A DNA stretch of 39,891 nucleotides from Stutzerimonas stutzeri (GCF_013522825.1 NZ_JAAMQZ010000041.1:1-39891); one strand, 5' to 3'. Counted from the stretch's first letter, positions 26,278-35,261 are shown. The notes: generated by a model from the sequence alone, not told the origin. Made by a program: numbers and translations.

Positions 26278-26304
26278 GGTATAATTACTGCCTAATGGTG
26301 TCAA
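26278..26304 (-). promoter_or_regulatory. Putative spm promoter
   Basis: Upstream of the large subunit gene, the minus strand shows a perfect TTGACA (26304-26299) followed after 15 bases by TATACC; a second TATAAT lies a further 8 bases on, near 26264-26269. The same hexamers TTGACA and TATAAT occur at the hspB promoter, which suggests common control. An imperfect inverted repeat (attata / tataat) spanning about 26264-26285 could be an operator. Confidence 0.45.
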
Positions 26305-26536
26305 GCACAGCCGATAGGATTTTCAGCTTCGCAATGCGATACCCGGCCTGTCACGTTTGCTGGCCGACAGCGCAGGTAGTTAGCACACGCGAATAGGGCG
26401 AGATCTCGGCACAGATCGCACGGACCTGAAGCTCGTTAGGTAAATGCGCATCGTCACCCCCTCGAAGTCGGCGGAACGTCAAATAACGGTACATCTGCAC
26501 AGCCTCTGGGTGCCTGCACCGCGAGTCCCTTGCTAA
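26305..26536. other. Region between spm promoter and IS, interrupted open frame
   Basis: A minus-strand frame ends at 26351 and enters the IS from the right. When the IS and one CTAA copy are removed in thought, the frame continues in phase into 27732-27775, giving about 75 codons; the protein was not recognised. It may be a small gene broken by the insertion or a chance frame in the space between spm and the LysR gene. Confidence 0.3.
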
Positions 26537-27727
26537 GGATGGTCTGAAAAAGACTTCCCGAATCTGGTGAAATACGCCGATCCCGTTGCCCGAGTTTCCC
26601 GATGAAGCAAATGACCTTCGCCGACGCCGAGTACGCCGGCAAGCGCAAGCAGACCCGCAAAGAGTTGTTCCTGATCGAGATGGATCAGGTGGTGCCGTGG
26701 AAGGGTTTGATTGCCCTGATCGAGCCGCACTACCCCAAGGGTGAAGGTGGTCGTCCGGCGTATCAGCTGATGGCGATGCTGCGCGTACATTTGATGCAGA
26801 ACTGGTTCGGCTACAGCGATCCGGCGATGGAGGAGGCGCTGTACGAAACCACAATCTTGCGCCAGTTTGCCGGGCTGAACCTAGAGCGTATTCCCGACGA
26901 AACCACCATCCTCAATTTCCGTCGCCTGCTGGAGAAGCACGAGTTGGCGGCCGGGATTCAGGCGGTGATCAATGGTTACCTGGGCGATCGGGGCCTGTCG
27001 CTGCGCCAGGGCACCATCGTCGATGCCACGCTGATCCATGCGCCGAGTTCGACCAAGAACAAGGACGGTAAGCGTGACCCGCAAATGCACCAGACCAAGA
27101 AGGGCAACCAGTATTACTTCGGCATGAAGGCTCACATCGGCGCGGATGCCGAGTCAGGTCTGGTGCACAGCGTGGTGGGGACGGCAGCCAACGTTGCTGA
27201 CGTTACCCAGGTCGACAAACTGCTGCATGGAAAGGAAAACATGGTCGGCGCCGACGCGGGTTACACCGGCGTAGAGAAACGCCCGGAACATGAAGGCCGG
27301 GAGGTGATCTGGCAGATTGCGGCCCGCCGCAGTATGTACAAGAAGCTGAGTAAGCGCAGTGCGCTGTACAAAGCCAAGCGCAAGATCGAGAAATCCAAGG
27401 CCCAGGTGCGCGCCAAAGTCGAGCACCCGTTCCGTGTGATCAAGCGCCAGTTCGGCTACGTGAAGACACGCTTCCGTGGCCTGGCGAAGAACACCGCGCA
27501 GTTGGTGACACTGTTCGCGCTGTCGAACCTGTGGATGGCGCGCCGACATTTGCTGACGAATGCAGGAGAGGTGCGTCTGTAATGCGGGAAATGGCCGGCG
27601 CGAGGTGCTCGCGCCGGCTATAAATCCGGAAAGAGGGGATGATTTGATCGTTTTTTAGCCGAATCACCGTTTTGAAATCGGCAAGGGTTGGAGTCAGCCA
27701 GAAATACCTGACTACTTCAGACCATCC
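26537..27727 (+). mobile_element. Complete IS5-family insertion sequence, 1191 bp
   Basis: The element starts with ggatggtctgaa and ends with ttcagaccatcc, imperfect beyond the first dozen bases. It is flanked by direct CTAA copies at 26533-26536 and 27728-27731, the YTAR-type 4-bp target duplication typical of IS5. Its length is near that of IS5 itself. It holds one full-length transposase gene. The intact duplication shows a simple insertion without later rearrangement, so it probably arrived recently, between the spm promoter region and the LysR gene. Confidence 0.93.
26602..27582 (+). CDS. IS5-family transposase
   Basis: The product has 326 residues, full length for the IS5 subgroup. The DDE residues appear in order: IVDATLIHAPSS near 140, VGADAGYTGVE near 217 and a glutamate in the YREK-like C-terminal region (KAKVEHPFRVIKRQFGY near 275). 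It catalyses cut-and-paste movement of the surrounding element. The frame lies wholly inside the terminal repeats and shows no break. Its GC-rich codon use differs from the neighbouring spm genes, consistent with separate origin. Confidence 0.95.
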   Translation: MKQMTFADAEYAGKRKQTRKELFLIEMDQVVPWKGLIALIEPHYPKGEGGRPAYQLMAMLRVHLMQNWFGYSDPAMEEALYETTILRQFAGLNLERIPDETTILNFRRLLEKHELAAGIQAVINGYLGDRGLSLRQGTIVDATLIHAPSSTKNKDGKRDPQMHQTKKGNQYYFGMKAHIGADAESGLVHSVVGTAANVADVTQVDKLLHGKENMVGADAGYTGVEKRPEHEGREVIWQIAARRSMYKKLSKRSALYKAKRKIEKSKAQVRAKVEHPFRVIKRQFGYVKTRFRGLAKNTAQLVTLFALSNLWMARRHLLTNAGEVRL

Positions 27728-27785
27728 CTAACTCGTTCCTGGCGTTGAATACAATGAGCTTTGGTAAGACGGTATTGTTCTTTTA

Positions 27786-28682
27786 ATGGATATTAAGCAG
27801 CTTAAATTTCTTGTGGCCCTCGACGAGGCCCGCCATTTCGGACAGGCGGCTTCGCTCTGTCATATCACTCAGCCTACGCTTTCCATGAGGCTGCGCAGCC
27901 TAGAACAGGAGCTGGGGTTGTCCCTAGTGGACCGAGGACAGCGCTTCGAGGGTTTTACTCCCGAGGGCAAACGTATCCTTGCGTGGGCCCGCACGCTTCT
28001 CGCAGCGCACGATGGATTACAGGCGGAGGCCTCCGCCTGCCGTGGGCAATTGGTAGGCACCTTGCGTCTAGGGGTCGTACCGTTGTGCGGGTTCGATCCG
28101 ATGCGGTTAATCTCAATCTTTACTGCAAAATACCCGCATCTCCGTTTCCAGCTTTTCGCGTTGAGTAGCGAACAGATTCTTGAACGTCTCAGCAGCAACC
28201 AGCTAGAGCTGGGTCTGTCGTACCTCACCTCACTTGACCGGACCCATTTCACCAGTCTAGAGCTGGCTGAAACGCGTATGGGATTGCTCTATGACGACCG
28301 TTATTTCACTTTCGAAACGACTGAGCTCGGCTGGGAAGCGCTCGTCCGGTTACCGTTGGGGCTGCTATCGGGCGGCATGCATTTTCGCCAATCGATTGAT
28401 CACGGCTTTCGTAGCCGCGGTCTTGCGGTCAGTCCACTACTGGAAACCGACGCTGTGCACATCCTCCTACAGTCTGTTCAGGCTGGCTTATTCTGCGCAG
28501 TGATACCGCTGAACAGCGGCTTGGAAGGTCATCATCAGCATCTTCGCCTGGTTACCATTGAAGATGCTCAGACTTTGGCCCCGCTAGGCCTTATTCTCCG
28601 GCGAACCGCACCTCGCTCGGCGCTTGGCGACGCTTGTTTCGCTGAAGCCCAGGCGCTGCTAGGCAGGAGTCAGATCCCATGA
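27786..28682 (+). CDS. LysR-family transcriptional regulator
   Basis: The product has 298 residues. The N-terminal winged helix-turn-helix (residues 1-60; HFGQAASLCHITQPTLSMRLRSLEQELG) is followed by a LysR substrate domain starting near 90 (GTLRLGVVPLCGFDP). It probably controls the FdhF-like gene that begins 312 bases downstream on the same strand, possibly itself too. The effector is unknown. The ATG is 58 bases after the IS right end, so the IS has separated the regulator from whatever originally lay to its left and may have replaced part of its promoter. Confidence 0.9.
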   Translation: MDIKQLKFLVALDEARHFGQAASLCHITQPTLSMRLRSLEQELGLSLVDRGQRFEGFTPEGKRILAWARTLLAAHDGLQAEASACRGQLVGTLRLGVVPLCGFDPMRLISIFTAKYPHLRFQLFALSSEQILERLSSNQLELGLSYLTSLDRTHFTSLELAETRMGLLYDDRYFTFETTELGWEALVRLPLGLLSGGMHFRQSIDHGFRSRGLAVSPLLETDAVHILLQSVQAGLFCAVIPLNSGLEGHHQHLRLVTIEDAQTLAPLGLILRRTAPRSALGDACFAEAQALLGRSQIP

Positions 28683-28994
28683 CCCGTAACCCATGGTTTG
28701 GCTGCTGATCTTAATAGATATGCTCGATCAAGGGATCAAGCGTAACGATTAGACGCCGTTCAAGCAGCCGCATAGGCTAGGGGTTCGGTCGCCAGCAGCT
28801 AATCGGTATGGTTTATCGATTTGGAGCGAATACTTCGAAAGGCAGCCTGGGCCCCGCGATCGTGTTTCCTATCGATCACGTTCGATGGGCCGTTGGACTT
28901 TGCGTCGCTTTTGTTGGCCTCATTGGAATCCCCGGCGCGGCAGGGCGTACTTTGATAATCCGACAGACAAACCCTGGTTACGACGGAGTGCGCC
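28683..28994 (+). other. Gap between LysR gene and FdhF-like gene
   Basis: These 312 bases contain no convincing gene; short frames on both strands lack a ribosome binding site and recognisable domains. The promoter and a LysR binding site for the downstream operon should lie here, but I cannot point to a clear T-N11-A site. Confidence 0.4.
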
Positions 28995-31340
28995 ATGAGC
29001 CTACAACCTGAAGGACCTCGTTATCGACCGTATGCTGGCGCAGCCGCTGGTTGGGGGGCGTTGCGCAGCGTCGGTCGCGCCTGGCTCGAAAGCAAACAAC
29101 CGTTCAAGAATCTCCGTGCGTTGCGCAAGACAAACCAGCATGGCGGTTTCGACTGTCCTGGCTGCGCCTGGGGTGATTCGCCTGAAGACGGCCGCATAAA
29201 GTTCTGCGAGAACGGCGCCAAAGCGGTGAACTGGGAAGCCACCAAGCGTCGTGTCGATGCGGGTTTCTTTGCCCGCTATAGCGTCAGCCAGTTACGCGCG
29301 CAGAGCGATTACTGGCTCGAATACCAGGGCCGCCTGACCGAACCGATGCGCTACGACCGGGCCAGCGACCACTACGTGCCGGTGAGCTGGGACGCCGCGT
29401 TCAACCTGATCGGCGAACAGCTGAAGCGTCTCGACAGTCCGCAACAGGCGGAGTTTTATACGTCAGGCCGGGCCAGCAACGAGGCGGCGTTTCTCTACCA
29501 GCTGTTCGTTCGCGCCTACGGCAGCAATAATTTTCCCGATTGCTCGAATATGTGCCACGAAGCCAGCGGCGTCGCCCTTGGCCAGAGCGTGGGCGTCGGT
29601 AAAGGCACCGTAACCTTTGCCGATTTCGAACACGCCGACGCCATTTTCGTGCTCGGTCAGAACCCCGGCACCAACCATCCGCGAATGCTCGAACCGCTAC
29701 GCGAAGCGGTTAAACGCGGCGCGCAGGTGGCCTGCTTCAACCCGCTCAAGGAACGTGGTCTGGAGCGCTTCCAGCATCCACAGCACGCGCTGGAAATGCT
29801 CAGCAACGGCTCCGCACCGCTCAATACCGCATTTTTCCGACCGGCCCTGGGCGGCGACATGGCCGCCTTGCGCGGGATCGCGAAATTTCTCCTGCAATGG
29901 GAGCGTGAGGCGCAGGACCAGGGAGAGCCAGCGGTCTTCGATCATGCGTTCATCAACGAACATACCGATGGCCTCGACGCCTATCTGGCGGTGCTGGACG
30001 CAACACCTTGGGCGCAGCTCGAAGCACAGTCGGGACTGAGCCTGGCTGACATCCAACAGGCTGCACAACTGTATCGGCAGGCCGAGCGGGTGATCATCTG
30101 CTGGGCCATGGGCATCACCCAGCATCATCACTCCGTGGCGACCATCCAGGAGATCGCCAACCTGCAGCTGCTACGTGGCAACCTCGGTCGCCGAGGCGCT
30201 GGGCTCTGTCCGGTGCGCGGGCACAGCAACGTGCAAGGCGACCGCACCATGGGCATCAACGAACGGCCGCCGGCCGCGCTGCTGGACGCACTGGAGAAAC
30301 GCTTTGCTTTCAAGGTGCCCCGCGAGAACGGCCACAACACCGTCGAGGCGATCCAGGCCATGCTCGAAAGTCGCGCCAAGGTCTTCATTGGCCTGGGCGG
30401 CAATTTCGCCCAGGCCACGCCCGACAGCCGACGCACCCACCTGGCGTTGCAGAATTGCGATCTGACCGTCCAGATCAGCACCAAGCTCAACCGCAGCCAC
30501 CTGACCATCGGGCGCGATGCGCTGATCCTGCCGTGCCTTGGCCGTACCGATATTGATTGGCAGGCCAACGGCCCACAGAGTGTCACCGTGGAAGATTCCT
30601 TCAGCATGATCCACGCCTCCTTCGGCCAGCTGCAGCCGCTGTCGGCGTTGATTCGCTCGGAGCCAGCGATCGTCGCCGGCATCGCCAAGGCGACAATCGG
30701 TAATCATCCGGTGGACTGGGAGGCGCTGATCACCGATTACGACCGCATCCGCGACCTGATCGCCGATACCATTCCCGGCTTTGCCGACTTCAGCCAGCGC
30801 CTCCAACATCCGGGCGGCTTCTATCTGGGCAACATGGCCGGCGCACGACGCTGGAATACTCCGACCGGCAAGGCGCGTTTCAAAGCCAATCCGATCCCGA
30901 CGGATCTGCTACCGGAGCAGGTTCGCCTGAGCGGTCAGCAGCCCGATCTGATCCTGCAGACGCTGCGTTCGCATGACCAGTACAACACCACCATTTATGG
31001 TCTCGATGATCGTTACCGCGGCGTCAAAGGCCAGCGCCGCGTCATCTTCGCCAACGAGGCCGACATACTTCGCCTGGGCTACACATCGGGGCAAAAAGTC
31101 GACTTGCTGTCCCTCTGGAGCGACGGTGTTGAACGGCGTGTGAACGACTTCGCTCTGCTCGCCTTCGACATCCCGGCAGGGCAGGCAGCCGCTTACTACC
31201 CCGAAACCAACCCATTGGTACCTCTTGAGAGCATTGGTATCGGCAGTCACACCCCTACATCGAAGTTCATAGCCATCAAACTTATGCCTAGTACGGCTTC
31301 GAATCATAACCGGCGTATCGAAGCCATTGCTCAAGGATGA
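28995..31340 (+). CDS. FdhF/YdeP-family molybdopterin oxidoreductase
   Basis: The product has 781 residues. It has the family's N-terminal CPGCAW motif near residue 55, the segment FYTSGRASNEAAFLYQLF and the cysteine of NMCHEASG near 188, in the place of the Sec/Cys ligand of formate dehydrogenases; FVLGQNPGTNHPRML and later AMGITQHHHSVATIQE also match. The C-terminal molybdopterin-dinucleotide domain starts near 640. Enzymes of this type are annotated as formate dehydrogenases, but many have unproven activity. Formate released by Nfo gives a plausible reason for its presence. CGGAG precedes the ATG. The GC-rich codon use contrasts with the two genes that follow, suggesting a separate source. 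Confidence 0.85.
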   Translation: MSLQPEGPRYRPYAGAAAGWGALRSVGRAWLESKQPFKNLRALRKTNQHGGFDCPGCAWGDSPEDGRIKFCENGAKAVNWEATKRRVDAGFFARYSVSQLRAQSDYWLEYQGRLTEPMRYDRASDHYVPVSWDAAFNLIGEQLKRLDSPQQAEFYTSGRASNEAAFLYQLFVRAYGSNNFPDCSNMCHEASGVALGQSVGVGKGTVTFADFEHADAIFVLGQNPGTNHPRMLEPLREAVKRGAQVACFNPLKERGLERFQHPQHALEMLSNGSAPLNTAFFRPALGGDMAALRGIAKFLLQWEREAQDQGEPAVFDHAFINEHTDGLDAYLAVLDATPWAQLEAQSGLSLADIQQAAQLYRQAERVIICWAMGITQHHHSVATIQEIANLQLLRGNLGRRGAGLCPVRGHSNVQGDRTMGINERPPAALLDALEKRFAFKVPRENGHNTVEAIQAMLESRAKVFIGLGGNFAQATPDSRRTHLALQNCDLTVQISTKLNRSHLTIGRDALILPCLGRTDIDWQANGPQSVTVEDSFSMIHASFGQLQPLSALIRSEPAIVAGIAKATIGNHPVDWEALITDYDRIRDLIADTIPGFADFSQRLQHPGGFYLGNMAGARRWNTPTGKARFKANPIPTDLLPEQVRLSGQQPDLILQTLRSHDQYNTTIYGLDDRYRGVKGQRRVIFANEADILRLGYTSGQKVDLLSLWSDGVERRVNDFALLAFDIPAGQAAAYYPETNPLVPLESIGIGSHTPTSKFIAIKLMPSTASNHNRRIEAIAQG

Positions 31341-31343
31341 TGC

Positions 31344-31946
31344 ATGAACGCATTGACTGCTTCATCTCGGTTCGATTTCAGTACGGTCACGGTGCTTGTA
31401 CTTGCGGCTGGTAAAGGAGAGAGATTCAGGGCCTCTGGGGGCACTTGCCACAAACTCGAAGCGCTTATAGCTGCTAAGCCAATGCTGTGGCATGTAATGA
31501 AGGCTGTGGATGAGTCCGGGTTACGAGCACTACTGGTACGTCCTCATGGTGGGACTGGCGGTATGGGCGAAAGCATAGCGCTAGGTGTCCGGTCGACACC
31601 TGATGCGGCTGGCTGGTTGATACTCCCAGCAGATCTGCCGCTAATTCAGGCCGGCACGTTACACCTCGTCGCGAATAGTCTGAGCCAGAACTTAATTGTT
31701 GCCCCTCACTGCGATGGGCGACGTGGTCATCCTGTGGCGTTTAGGCGTGAGCTTTACCACGATCTTGCAGCGCTCTCAGCTGATTATGGCGCCAGTTCTA
31801 TCGTGCGTGCCAATCAGTCGCTTGGTCATGTCCTCGACTTGGCGGTCGAGGACATAGGCATTGCTGAAGACGTAGACACAATCACAGACCTTGTTCGCGT
31901 TGAGAAGATTCTTCGTCTCCGCGAGCATGCCGAACAAACACAATGA
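31344..31946 (+). CDS. MocA-like molybdenum cofactor cytidylyltransferase
   Basis: Nucleotidyltransferase of 200 residues with the LAAGKGERF loop near residue 15, the GGTGGMGESIA stretch near 70 and LPADLPLI near 93. Members transfer CMP (MocA) or GMP (MobA) to molybdopterin. Xanthine-dehydrogenase-type hydroxylases such as Spm use the cytosine form, so MocA activity is the better guess. It starts 3 bases after the FdhF-like stop with AAGGA upstream and is followed by xdhC six bases later, a common pair of maturation genes. Confidence 0.82.
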   Translation: MNALTASSRFDFSTVTVLVLAAGKGERFRASGGTCHKLEALIAAKPMLWHVMKAVDESGLRALLVRPHGGTGGMGESIALGVRSTPDAAGWLILPADLPLIQAGTLHLVANSLSQNLIVAPHCDGRRGHPVAFRRELYHDLAALSADYGASSIVRANQSLGHVLDLAVEDIGIAEDVDTITDLVRVEKILRLREHAEQTQ

Positions 31947-31952
31947 GGCGCT

Positions 31953-32984
31953 ATGGAAAGTATTGACGTCATGGTGCTTCGCACCGCGCGGGACTGGCTG
32001 GCAGAAGGGCACAGAGTGCTGCTAGCCACGGTAGTTAGAACATGGGGATCATCTCCTCGTCCCGTTGGCTCCATGATGATCCTACGCGATGATGGTCGTG
32101 CAGTCGGAAGCGTATCCGGCGGTTGCATTGAGGATGACCTAATTCACTGCTACACGAAGGCATTCGGCGGACGAGGCATTCCGAATTCGATCCCTCAGGT
32201 AGTTCGATACGGTGTCAGTGCTGACGAGGCGCACAGATTTGGATTGCCGTGCGGAGGAACTCTCGAACTAGTTTTGGAGTTCATACCACCGCTCAGCTCG
32301 TTAGGCGACTCGTTAGACGAGTTGGTCAGCAGACTGGAAACTGGTCAGTTGGTGAAGCGAATTGTCCAGCTCACTGATGGCTCCGTTAGGCTTGTGAATA
32401 CGGCGGAGCCTGAGTCTCTGAAATTCAATGATGCCCAGCTAATAAATACATTAGGCCCAGGTTATCGAATGCTTATTATCGGAGCTGGTGCCTTGGCGGA
32501 GCACCTCTCCACAATGGCTCTGTTCAATGGATTCAAAATAACTATTTGCGATCCACGAAGCGAGTACATCGATACTTGGTCAGTCGCGGGCGTGGAGATT
32601 AGCACCGCTATGCCTGACGATGCTGTTTATGCGTTTCGACCAGATATTAGGACTTGCATTGTGGCGCTGAGCCATGATCCGAAGCTAGATGACTTGGCAC
32701 TGCTACAAGCACTTCAGAGCCCAGCATTTTACATTGGCGCAATCGGCTCTAGGCGCAACAACCGAAGCCGTCGTGACCGGCTCATAACCCATTTTGGCGA
32801 GACGGAGCATTCGCTGAAGCGGCTTCGAGGTCCCGTGGGTATCTACATTGGTAGCAAAACCCCTGCAGAAATTGCGGTCAGCGTCATGGCTGAAATAATA
32901 GCAGTCAAAAATGGCGTTGCGCTGCCCGTAGAAATGTCAATTCATCAGGCCAAGCTTGCCCAAGAGGCCGCCGCAACTGAGTAA
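31953..32984 (+). CDS. XdhC-family molybdenum cofactor maturation protein
   Basis: The product has 343 residues in two domains. The N-terminal XdhC/CoxI part contains RTWGSSPRPVGSMM and SGGCIEDDLI with the conserved cysteine; the C-terminal Rossmann domain starts with LIIGAGALAEHL near 172 and includes IGAIGSRRN. XdhC binds and sulfurates the molybdenum cofactor before insertion into xanthine-dehydrogenase-type enzymes. Spm is the only such enzyme encoded in the window, hence the likely client. TGAGG lies four bases before the ATG, just after the MocA-like gene. Confidence 0.88.
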   Translation: MESIDVMVLRTARDWLAEGHRVLLATVVRTWGSSPRPVGSMMILRDDGRAVGSVSGGCIEDDLIHCYTKAFGGRGIPNSIPQVVRYGVSADEAHRFGLPCGGTLELVLEFIPPLSSLGDSLDELVSRLETGQLVKRIVQLTDGSVRLVNTAEPESLKFNDAQLINTLGPGYRMLIIGAGALAEHLSTMALFNGFKITICDPRSEYIDTWSVAGVEISTAMPDDAVYAFRPDIRTCIVALSHDPKLDDLALLQALQSPAFYIGAIGSRRNNRSRRDRLITHFGETEHSLKRLRGPVGIYIGSKTPAEIAVSVMAEIIAVKNGVALPVEMSIHQAKLAQEAAATE

Positions 32985-33455
32985 AAATTAATGACATTTG
33001 TATATCAGCATCGACGGGTGCGGCGGGCGATAACTTTGTTTGAATCTGGGCCGCACGCTACGTGCTTTAAGATCATTGCTTCGCCCACTTTCACATACTT
33101 AGCATAGTTACCGCGTCCTGCTTCGCCACTTTCCACATGCGCGTAACTATGTTTAGGCCGTTAATTTTTGTACCCGCTCAGGCGGCTCAGCAGAAGACAA
33201 GCCCACATTGATACGGCGAGCAAAGCTGTGGCGATTGCACCCGGCGCGGCAGGCTAAATGCCAACAAAAAAGCAGTTGATAGCTGTGGCGTAAGAAACAC
33301 CGATAAAGACTCAGCCGAGACAGCAGCGCGAGCGGGACCTTCATGTCCCGCCAAAGGCGCGCGGCCTACCACAAGCATATGTAAAGCTGTGCCGATACTA
33401 ATTTACGCTTGGCTGTTCAGCCAGATTTAGCTCAGGCGTAACTGAGGTCGACACC
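32985..33455. other. 470-base gap, no gene seen
   Basis: The gap separates convergent xdhC and tatA. No convincing gene is seen. A 7-bp hairpin (gcgggac / gtcccgc, 33332-33351) has no T-run, so it is a poor terminator. The short word agctgtg(g/c)cg occurs three times near 33223, 33282 and 33386. The region may be decayed DNA. Confidence 0.4.
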
Positions 33456-33683
33456 TCAACTCTTCTTTGCCGGTTCTTCGGCCTTCTGGCCTTCCACGTT
33501 ATAGGTAAAGCTCTGCTTTTCCACGCTTGGCTTATCCTCACTCGCTCCCATTGAATTGCGAAATCCTTTTATCGCCTCCCCCATGTCTGAGCCTAGCCCT
33601 TTCAAACGTTTACTGCCAAAAAGCATAACCACGATGAGCAATACGATGAGAAGCTGCCAGACGCTAATTCCACCAAGACCCAT
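33456..33683 (-). CDS. tatA: Twin-arginine translocase subunit TatA
   Basis: The product has 75 residues: one membrane helix (WQLLIVLLIVVMLF, residues 9-22), the hinge GSKRLKGLG, an amphipathic helix (GEAIKGFRNSM) and a charged tail, the standard TatA/TatE layout. It forms the channel part of the Tat export system. No tatB or tatC is adjacent, so it must work with the host's TatBC. NicA2 and Pnao in this window carry twin-arginine signals and are probable clients. GGAG lies nine bases before the ATG. Confidence 0.93.
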   Translation of the reverse strand: MGLGGISVWQLLIVLLIVVMLFGSKRLKGLGSDMGEAIKGFRNSMGASEDKPSVEKQSFTYNVEGQKAEEPAKKS

Positions 33684-34250
33684 GCTGTGTTTCTCCGAAA
33701 TGCGATGTCATAAACTTGGGCAGGCGACTCGGACGCTGACCCTAAGCTTCGCTGTTTTCGACTATGAGGTGTTACGCACTGCTAGCGGTAGTCGAACCCT
33801 TACGGTACAGGCTCGCTACAGTGAATGCCATCCGCAGCGGCCTTTTTTTTCACTTATTTCGGCCGGATGGCGAAGTCTCGTTGCCGCGGGCTTAACGGGC
33901 CGTCACACTGATCAATACAGGCGGGGTTGTTCAGTGGTCCGGTGTTTCTAAACGCAACTTTTTTGTTATGTCTATGCAGTATTAAACGCCAGCACGAACG
34001 TGGTTCTGTATATCGAGTTACTAAACTTGCTAAACCAAAAAATTAAATGAGCAAATTGTGGCTATGCGCAATTTAACTAGTGCGTATGGAGTAACTTGTT
34101 GAAATTTGAATTTTTAATTGCAATCTCTGTTGGTTTATTAACCCGGCCTCTGCTCGGGTCGTAGTGGTTGCTGGAAAAAAAATATTCAGTTTTTCATTTG
34201 TCGGAGGTATAATGAACGATTAAAGGTTAAGTGTTCAGCTAGGGTGCAGT
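33684..34250. other. Divergent control region between tatA and TetR gene
   Basis: No gene is seen in about 570 bases. The part from 33950 to 34250 is AT-rich and non-coding. A perfect TATAAT at 34208-34213 with a weak TTCAGT 17 bases upstream is the best promoter candidate for the TetR gene. The tatA promoter should lie near 33700-33800 on the minus strand. Confidence 0.45.
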
Positions 34251-34943
34251 ATGTCCGGATTGAAGGCGGGTGCAGAAAAAAAACAGGTTAGCCGGCTCGG
34301 TAGGAGAAGGTTCTCAGAGCTCGGTGAAGTCGAAAATAAAGAGCTTATTCTAAACGAGGCCGAAAAGCTTTTTGCTATGCAAGGGTACTTGGGGACTAGC
34401 CTCAAACAAATAGCTCAGCAAGCTAACGTAACTCAAGCGCTTATCACATATTATTATGGAACGAAGCAGAATCTTTTTTTAGAAATTTATAGGAGGGGCC
34501 TGGCGGATATCGCTAGAAATCGTCAGCAATACCTCGATGATTTGAAAGCGGGGGGATCCGATTATGAGATTTCGGATATAATTAGAACTTACCTTAAGCC
34601 GCAATTCGAACACAGAGATGGGGGGGAGGCATGGAAGTACTTTGCGCGGTTGCAGTCCCGTTTAGTAAGTGAGCCTGACGAGGTTACTGTGCCGTTAAGG
34701 AAGGAGTTATATGATGAAGCCATTAAGGCTTATATAAAAGAGATGATGGCTTGCGAAGGTAAGGAGCATCGCGTCGCTATTAGCTGGGGGGCTGTGTTCA
34801 TGATCTCAATGATTCTTTATATGCTAAGAGGTGTCGATCGTATCGGTGAGCTTACGGACGGAAGCGTCCACGCAGAATCAGAAGATGACATGATTGAAAA
34901 AATGACGTTGTTTATAGCCGGTGGAATCAACGCGCTCAAGTAA
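34251..34943 (+). CDS. TetR-family regulator, NicR2-like
   Basis: The product has 230 residues. After a basic N-terminal tail of about 30 residues comes a TetR helix-turn-helix (about 32-78; QGYLGTSLKQIAQQANVTQALITYYYG), then a helical ligand domain. In P. putida S16 a TetR-type repressor, NicR2, controls hsp and responds to 6-hydroxy-3-succinoylpyridine; family, genomic setting and the strong hspB promoter fit that role, but identity with NicR2 was not verified. AGGGTG precedes the ATG. Its AT-rich codon use differs from the FdhF-like gene nearby. Confidence 0.85.
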   Translation: MSGLKAGAEKKQVSRLGRRRFSELGEVENKELILNEAEKLFAMQGYLGTSLKQIAQQANVTQALITYYYGTKQNLFLEIYRRGLADIARNRQQYLDDLKAGGSDYEISDIIRTYLKPQFEHRDGGEAWKYFARLQSRLVSEPDEVTVPLRKELYDEAIKAYIKEMMACEGKEHRVAISWGAVFMISMILYMLRGVDRIGELTDGSVHAESEDDMIEKMTLFIAGGINALK

Positions 34944-35261
34944 AGCGCGCCTGAGGTACCGATATGGTGGAGAATTCCCGTGATCGATGGTGTCAGGCAA
35001 TTCTCTGAAGAAGCTACTTTTATAATCTGTAGCGGCGACTACATGCAATGCACTTTTTTGGCTCGCCGACCGGGTCGGCGATGAACGCTGTCACCCGGTT
35101 TTCGGTGTCGCTCGGCCGCCGTTGGACCTGTAAAAGCGCCGCGTTAGTGTTAAGCCATATTAAATTTGTAGGTGCGCTGCAAAAAAGCATCTAAACGGCG
35201 CATGGCGGAGCGATTGACTAGTTGCAGCGGCTTTTGGGCTTGCGGTTTTGTTAGGCCTGGA
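34944..35261. other. Gap downstream of TetR gene
   Basis: No gene is visible in 318 bases. A small palindrome (tcgccga / tcggcga, 35063-35081) lies within it but without a T-run. The stretch separates the regulator gene from the 3' end of a convergent decayed LysR gene. Confidence 0.4.

Noticed and set aside
29697..30809. Long minus-strand frames opposite the FdhF-like gene
   Set aside because: High GC at third positions of the real gene leaves antisense frames open; none has a recognisable domain.
33332..33351. Hairpin between xdhC and tatA as a terminator
   Set aside because: The 7-bp stem has no following T-run on either strand.
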